Shown one piece after another: positions 4,488-8,771 of a stretch of 8,771 bases of DNA. Each line of letters begins with the position of its first letter. Position 1 is the first letter of the stretch. A program made the translations under genes and the position numbers. This DNA comes from JANNSW01 sp031431235 (GTDB taxonomy: Bacteria; Pseudomonadota; Alphaproteobacteria; Rhizobiales; Hyphomicrobiaceae). The stretch covers positions 1 through 8,771 of the forward strand of contig JANPDA010000329.1 in assembly GCA_031431235.1 (NCBI GenBank), read 5' to 3'. The notes below the pieces were generated by a model. The model was given only the letters and a program-made list of their open reading frames with translations. It was not told the origin of the DNA and did no database searches.

Positions 4488-6968
4488 GTGCCGATCGAAG
4501 CTTTCAGCACAGGACGATCCAGTGCAGGACTGCTCCCGACCTCGGTCGAGAACGGCCTGAAGTCCCTGCTCGCCCGCGGCAGCGGCGTGATCCTGCTCGG
4601 CGTCGCCGCCGCGGCCTGGCTCGCCCTCATCACCTGGTCGGCAACCGATCCCGCGCTGGTCGACAATGCCGGCGCCCAATCCCGCAATCTGCTGGGGCCG
4701 GGCGGCGCGTTCGGCTCCGACTTGTTGATGCAGAGCCTGGGGCTGAGCGCAACCATTCTGCTGTTCGCGCCGTGCTTCTGGGGTCTGGAGCTGTTCTCGC
4801 GCGAGCGGATCGAGCGGTTTCGCCAGCGGCTGCTGATCTGGCCGCTGTCGGCCTTGCTGTTTGCGACCGCGCTCGCTGCCTTGCCGGTGCCCTCGGCCTG
4901 GCCGCTCGACCATGGCTTCGGCGGCATCCTCGGCGACATGCTGTTCCAGCTCATCCGCCAGCCGGCCGCAGCCCTCGATCCCCGGATCGCCTCGCCGATC
5001 GCGCTCGTGCTGTTGACGGCATCGGGATTTCTCGCGCTCGCCTTGTCGCTCGACATCGATGCGAAATCCCTGAAGCACGGACTTTCCCGGCGCGAGCTCG
5101 AGGTCGAGATCGAGCCGGCCTTGGCCGACCTCGAGCCCGCGCCGCGGACTGCGCCCGCCGGGCCTGCATTGGCCGAAACTCCGGCTCCGCCTGCGCCCGC
5201 ACCTTCCGCCCCCGTCTTCGAGCGCGTCGATCCGCGCGCCGAGCCCCCACAGCGCCGGACCGTACTCGGCCTCGATCTGCCAGAGGACGGCGATCCCGAC
5301 GACCCGCTGCTTGCCGACACCGACGATGAGGAAACCGACCTGATCGCGCCGCGCGACGACGAGAGCCTCAGAATGGCGCGGCGCTTCGCACCCGACCAGT
5401 CTTCGCGTAGCCTCGAGGAAGCGCCTGAGTACGAGCAGTCCCCGCCACGGCCGGACCCGCCGCCGCGCGTCGCCCCAGCCGAGCCGGCCGCCGAGAGCGA
5501 GCCTTCGCGCCGCCGGGCCGCACCGGAGCTGCGGCTGCCTTCGCTCAACATGCTGAACCGCTCGCGCGCGGGCAGATCCGGTTCGGGACTCGATCAGGTG
5601 GTGCTGCGCGGCAATGCGCGCCTGCTGGAGGACGCGCTCGCCGAGTTCGGCATCGCCGGGCGAATCGCCGGCACCAGGCCGGGCCCGGTCGTCACGCTGT
5701 TCGAGCTCGAGCCGGAGCGCACGGTCAAGGTCTCGCGCGTGATCGCGCTCGGCGACGAAATCGCCCGCGCCATGGGAGCGGGGTCGGTGCGCGTGGCAGC
5801 GCTGCCTGGCCGCAGCACGATCGGGATCGAGCTACCAAACGCCCGCCCGGACGAAATCGGTTTGCGGGAGCTGCTGGAAACGGATGCCTTCCGGCGGACG
5901 GCGGCCCAGCTGCCACTTGCCATCGGTCGCGCGAGCGACGGCGAGCCGGTCGTGCTCGATCTCGCGCGCTTGTCGGGCCTGCTGGTTGCGGGCGCCCCGG
6001 GCTCGGGCAAGGCTTCGGGCGTCAGCAGCATGCTGCTTTCGCTGCTGTTCCGCCTCGCACCATCCGAGCTGCGGCTGATCCTGATCGACCCGCGCATGCT
6101 GGAATTCGCTGCCTTGAGCGGCCTGCCGCATCTGCTGACGCCTGTCATCAGCGAGGCCTCGAAAGCAGCGGCGGCGCTCGACTGGGCCGGCAAGGAAGTG
6201 GACGAGCGCCAGAAGCGCATGTCGATGCTCAACGTGCGCAGCATCGAAACCTACAACAACGCGATCGAGAACGCCCGCCGCCAGGGTCTCAGCCTCAACC
6301 GGCGCGTCCAGACCGGCTTCGACCGGCGCACCGGCGAGCCGCTCTATGAAAGCGAGGCGCTGAGCGCGGAGCCAATGCCGTTCATCGTCATCGTCATCGA
6401 GGAGATGGCTGAACTGATGCGCGCACACGGCCGCGAGCTGGAAAGCGCCTTGCACCGGCTTTCCAAAGGTGGTCGTGCGGCCGGCATTCATATCATCGCC
6501 GCGACCCAGCGACCGAGCGCGGACGTGGTGACGGATGCCGTGCGCGAGCATCTGCCGGCCCGCATCTGCTATCGGGTCTCGTCGCGGACGGACAGCCGTA
6601 TCGTGCTCGGCACGGCCGGTGCCGAGCAATTGCTGGGATCGGGCGATCTCCTGCTCGCGCAAGGCCCGGGCGAGGCCGTGCGGGTGCATGGGCCCTACGT
6701 CTCGGAGGAGGAGGTCGAGCAGATCGCCGCCGATCTCGCCCGCCAGATGCGTCCGGTGTTCGTCCAGGAGGTCACGGCAAATGCACGCCCCGAGCCGTTC
6801 ACGCCGCCAGCAGCGCCCGGCTCGGTCGAGGACGGCATCTACGAGCGGGCGCTCGCGCTCTACATGCGCGACCAGCGGGTGAGTGCCGAGCAATTGCGCC
6901 GGCGGCTGGCGATCGACCTGCAACGCGCCGACGAGCTGCTGGCCCGATTGCGCCAGGACGTGCGCTGA
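4488..6968 (+). CDS. ftsK: FtsK-family DNA translocase with atypical motor motifs
   Basis: 826 residues from GTG 4488, the first in-frame start after dapC; upstream codons would overlap dapC and give an Arg/Ser-rich non-family sequence. Normally FtsK anchors at the septum and pumps DNA to clear and resolve the chromosome dimer at division. Layout: four membrane segments (about 33-50, 79-101, 114-132, 169-189); an acidic/Pro/Ala/Arg-rich linker to about 370; the alpha domain (about 375-470); the RecA-like motor (about 490-740); a short gamma-like helix-turn-helix (about 780-826). Motor landmarks are present: LILIDPRMLEF, HLLTPVIS, VQTGFDRRTGEPLYE, RAAGIHIIAATQRPS, SRTDSRIVLG, GAEQLLGSGDLL and RVHGPYVS. 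Oddities: Walker A reads GAPGSGKA (502-509), with Ala where Ser/Thr is standard; Walker B reads IEEMAEL (637-643), with Glu for Asp; MPHLLVAG has become LSGLLVAG; gamma lacks GYNRA. A second, canonical FtsK elsewhere in the genome is possible. Confidence 0.92.
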   Translation: MPIEAFSTGRSSAGLLPTSVENGLKSLLARGSGVILLGVAAAAWLALITWSATDPALVDNAGAQSRNLLGPGGAFGSDLLMQSLGLSATILLFAPCFWGLELFSRERIERFRQRLLIWPLSALLFATALAALPVPSAWPLDHGFGGILGDMLFQLIRQPAAALDPRIASPIALVLLTASGFLALALSLDIDAKSLKHGLSRRELEVEIEPALADLEPAPRTAPAGPALAETPAPPAPAPSAPVFERVDPRAEPPQRRTVLGLDLPEDGDPDDPLLADTDDEETDLIAPRDDESLRMARRFAPDQSSRSLEEAPEYEQSPPRPDPPPRVAPAEPAAESEPSRRRAAPELRLPSLNMLNRSRAGRSGSGLDQVVLRGNARLLEDALAEFGIAGRIAGTRPGPVVTLFELEPERTVKVSRVIALGDEIARAMGAGSVRVAALPGRSTIGIELPNARPDEIGLRELLETDAFRRTAAQLPLAIGRASDGEPVVLDLARLSGLLVAGAPGSGKASGVSSMLLSLLFRLAPSELRLILIDPRMLEFAALSGLPHLLTPVISEASKAAAALDWAGKEVDERQKRMSMLNVRSIETYNNAIENARRQGLSLNRRVQTGFDRRTGEPLYESEALSAEPMPFIVIVIEEMAELMRAHGRELESALHRLSKGGRAAGIHIIAATQRPSADVVTDAVREHLPARICYRVSSRTDSRIVLGTAGAEQLLGSGDLLLAQGPGEAVRVHGPYVSEEEVEQIAADLARQMRPVFVQEVTANARPEPFTPPAAPGSVEDGIYERALALYMRDQRVSAEQLRRRLAIDLQRADELLARLRQDVR

Positions 6969-7079
6969 GGCGACGTCGATCTGCTCGCTTGGAAATTGCG
7001 CAACCGATCCCCATATGCCGGGCAAGTCGGGCGCATCAATCGACCGGCGTCGCCACGATTTCGTGTCGAGCCCGGGAGG

Positions 7080-7095
7080 TAAATTTTCGATTAAC
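7080..7095 (+). promoter_or_regulatory. CtrA-like box upstream of the band-7 gene
   Basis: TAAA, seven bases, then TTAAC matches the alphaproteobacterial CtrA consensus TTAA-N7-TTAAC at 8 of 9 fixed positions. It lies 60-75 bases before the band-7 ATG, in an AT-rich patch of an otherwise GC-rich 187-base gap. Such a match can occur by chance. No clear sigma-70 hexamers or hairpin were found in 6969-7155. Confidence 0.25.
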
Positions 7096-7142
7096 CAAGT
7101 CTGACCATTGTCCAATCCAAATCAAGACTGTCGAATCACCTT

Positions 7143-7148
7143 GGGAGA
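7143..7148 (+). promoter_or_regulatory. Ribosome binding site of the band-7 gene
   Basis: GGGAGA, seven bases before ATG 7156, is a good Shine-Dalgarno match. It fixes the start ahead of the first hydrophobic segment. Confidence 0.6.
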
Positions 7149-7155
7149 CTCTGCC

Positions 7156-8771
7156 ATGCTTGGTGCATTGATCGGCATCGTCGCGCTCGCCGTCGGAATC
7201 CTGGTGCTCGTGCAAGGTGGGTTCGGCGGGGGACAGCCGCAGGCGGGAAGGTTCGGTGCGCTCTCGAATTTGATCGGCGGTCGCCTCGGCGGACTGCTGC
7301 TGGCCGCGCTCGGCGTCTTCCTGCTGGCGCAAACCTCCTACGTCTTCATCGATGCCGACCGGGTCGGGCACCTGAAGCGCATCTACGCATTCCAGGAGCT
7401 GCCCGAGGGCCGTATCATCGCGCTGCCCGGCCAGAAGGGCCCGCAGGCCCGCATTCTCGGCCCAGGCTTCCACATGATCCCGCTCGTGCGCGTGCTCTAC
7501 CAATTCGAGGAGCGCCCGGTGATCGAGATCCCGCAGGGCTACTACGGCGAGGTGACGACGCTCGACGGCGCACCGATGCCCGACGGCATGTTCATTGCCC
7601 CGAAGATCCCCGACGACCGGGTCCAGGCGATGATCGACGCCGCAACTTTCATGACCAACGGAGGAATCCGCGGACCGCAGGAGACCGTCCTGAAGCCCGG
7701 CAATTACCGGATCAACCAGTATCTGTTCAAGGTGACCGTCAACGAGGGCACCAGCGCGACGATCATTCCGGCCGGCCACGTGGGCGTCGTCAAGTCGAAC
7801 GTGCGCGAGCAGGGCGCGACTTGCGTCGAGGAGAAAGTCTCGGCTGCCGACCAGGGCCGCGAGGTCGAGGAGGCGCTGACCGTTCCGCTGGTTCCAAAGG
7901 GTTGCTTCGGCATCTGGCGCGAGCCGCTGTTCCCCGGTGCCTACTACCTCAACCGCGCCGCCTACGAGGTGACGCTGGTCGACACCCGCGTTAAGAGTTG
8001 GGAGTACAAGGGCGGCTACATCAAACGCACGATCGACTTGACCGTCGACCAGGAAGGCAGCATCAAGCAGACCGAGCGCTCCGTCGAGGAGCGCATACCC
8101 GAGGGTGCCGCGGACCGCGCGGTGCTGACCAAGATCGAAGGCTGGGACATACCACTCGAGCTGCGCGCCCAGGTGCAGATCCAGCCGGAGAACGCGCCGA
8201 TCGTGGTCGGCTCGGTCGGCGGCATCGACGACATCGAAAACCGCATCCTGACACCAGTCATCCGCTCGATCGTGCGAAACGTCACCGGTGGCCAGATCCG
8301 CGTGCCGGTGAAGGCGGCCGACGGCACCGTCCGCTTCGAGCTGCGAGCCACGCGGGCACTCGACCTGCTCGACAACCGCGACGCACTCGAGAAGACGATC
8401 GAGGAGCTGGTCAAGATCGAGGGCCGCAAAGCCGGCGTCGAGATCAAGGAGATCCGGCTCGGCGAGCCCGCGATCCCGCCCGAGCTGCTGACCGCCCGCC
8501 GCCGCATCCAGCTCGCCAACGAATTCTCCTCGACCTATGAGCGCGAGACGGCAGCCCAGATGAAACGCATCGAGCGCGAGCAGGCCCGCGCCACCGCCGA
8601 CGAGCAGCCGCGACTGGTCGAAAGCCAGATCTCGGTGCAGGTCGCGACCCAGCGCGAGGCGGAGCGGGCCGCACTCGGCCGCGCCGAGCGCCAGTTCCTC
8701 GAGGAGTTGGCGCGGGGTCAGCGCGCCCAGGCAGACGTGCTCGGCCAGGATCGCGTCGCGCTGCTGCAGGC
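7156..8771 (+). CDS. SPFH/band-7 (flotillin-like) membrane protein, 3' end beyond the window
   Basis: Open from ATG 7156 to the window edge: 538 complete codons without a stop. Two hydrophobic segments near the N-terminus (about 2-20 and 44-61) anchor it in the membrane. A beta-rich region of repeated lobes follows (about 62-290): IPQGYYGEV at 125-133, IPAGHVGVV at 204-212 and VPKGCFGIW at 246-254, each tied to an LxPG[FNA][HY] turn (102-106, 179-184, 258-263). An SPFH-type domain (about 325-445) contains IEGWDIPLELRAQVQI, RSIVRNV and GVEIKEIRLGEPAIPPELL. From about 446 a charged coiled coil rich in Arg, Glu, Ala and Gln begins. Flotillin-like proteins form membrane-associated oligomeric assemblies that organise membrane proteins or proteases; the target here is unknown. 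The extended repeated N-terminal part is larger than in plain flotillins. The gene follows ftsK after 187 bases and has its own ribosome site. Confidence 0.88.
   Translation, partial: MLGALIGIVALAVGILVLVQGGFGGGQPQAGRFGALSNLIGGRLGGLLLAALGVFLLAQTSYVFIDADRVGHLKRIYAFQELPEGRIIALPGQKGPQARILGPGFHMIPLVRVLYQFEERPVIEIPQGYYGEVTTLDGAPMPDGMFIAPKIPDDRVQAMIDAATFMTNGGIRGPQETVLKPGNYRINQYLFKVTVNEGTSATIIPAGHVGVVKSNVREQGATCVEEKVSAADQGREVEEALTVPLVPKGCFGIWREPLFPGAYYLNRAAYEVTLVDTRVKSWEYKGGYIKRTIDLTVDQEGSIKQTERSVEERIPEGAADRAVLTKIEGWDIPLELRAQVQIQPENAPIVVGSVGGIDDIENRILTPVIRSIVRNVTGGQIRVPVKAADGTVRFELRATRALDLLDNRDALEKTIEELVKIEGRKAGVEIKEIRLGEPAIPPELLTARRRIQLANEFSSTYERETAAQMKRIEREQARATADEQPRLVESQISVQVATQREAERAALGRAERQFLEELARGQRAQADVLGQDRVALLQ

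Noticed and set aside
5832..7115. 427-codon minus-strand frame over the end of ftsK and the following gap
   Set aside because: It runs through the FtsK motor in antisense, with His/Gln/Arg-rich low-information sequence and no motif.
7998..8540. 180-codon plus-strand frame inside the band-7 gene
   Set aside because: Out of frame with the SPFH protein; Arg/Pro/His-rich translation typical of a shifted reading of GC-rich DNA.

Overview
The window is chromosomal DNA from a GC-rich alphaproteobacterium, probably of the Hyphomicrobiales or a near relative. Three things suggest this: strongly G/C-biased third codon positions in the main genes, the plus-strand order tesB - amtB - DapC-type aminotransferase - ftsK (recalled as common in that class, not searched here), and FtsK sequence features of alphaproteobacterial type. 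No genus can be named from the sequence.

Layout. Positions 1-75 are the last codons of an acyl-CoA thioesterase II gene (tesB). A 241-base gap follows. It carries a near-perfect inverted repeat, an IHF-like site and a close match to a sigma-54 (-24/-12) promoter, the arrangement expected for nitrogen-controlled transcription of the next gene, amtB (317-1738, ammonium transporter with signal peptide). No glnK lies beside amtB. From 1739 to about 3262 the composition drops to AT-rich DNA holding three small genes on the minus strand (3035 down to 1822) that look like one tightly packed operon: a small protein with a GG-TP-G...YSER motif, a degenerate protein of a kind often seen beside DUF7689 genes, and a DUF7689-like protein with conserved Cys and His. 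This islet sits between genes that look ancestrally adjacent. It is the best candidate in the window for an undescribed system, although its function cannot be read from sequence.

The plus-strand core resumes with a PLP-dependent DapC-type aminotransferase (3263-4474) and, 13 bases later, an FtsK-family DNA translocase starting at GTG 4488 and ending at 6968. This FtsK keeps four membrane segments, a linker and the motor fold, but it lacks the Walker A Ser/Thr, has Glu for Asp in Walker B, and has a gamma domain without the usual GYNRA motif. After a 187-base gap, an SPFH/band-7 membrane protein with repeated beta-lobe units and a coiled coil starts at 7156 and runs off the right edge.

The genes cover acyl-CoA thioester hydrolysis, nitrogen uptake, the lysine/diaminopimelate pathway, chromosome segregation at division and membrane organisation. 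They are neighbours by conserved order, not members of one pathway. The islet operon is the part with foreign character.
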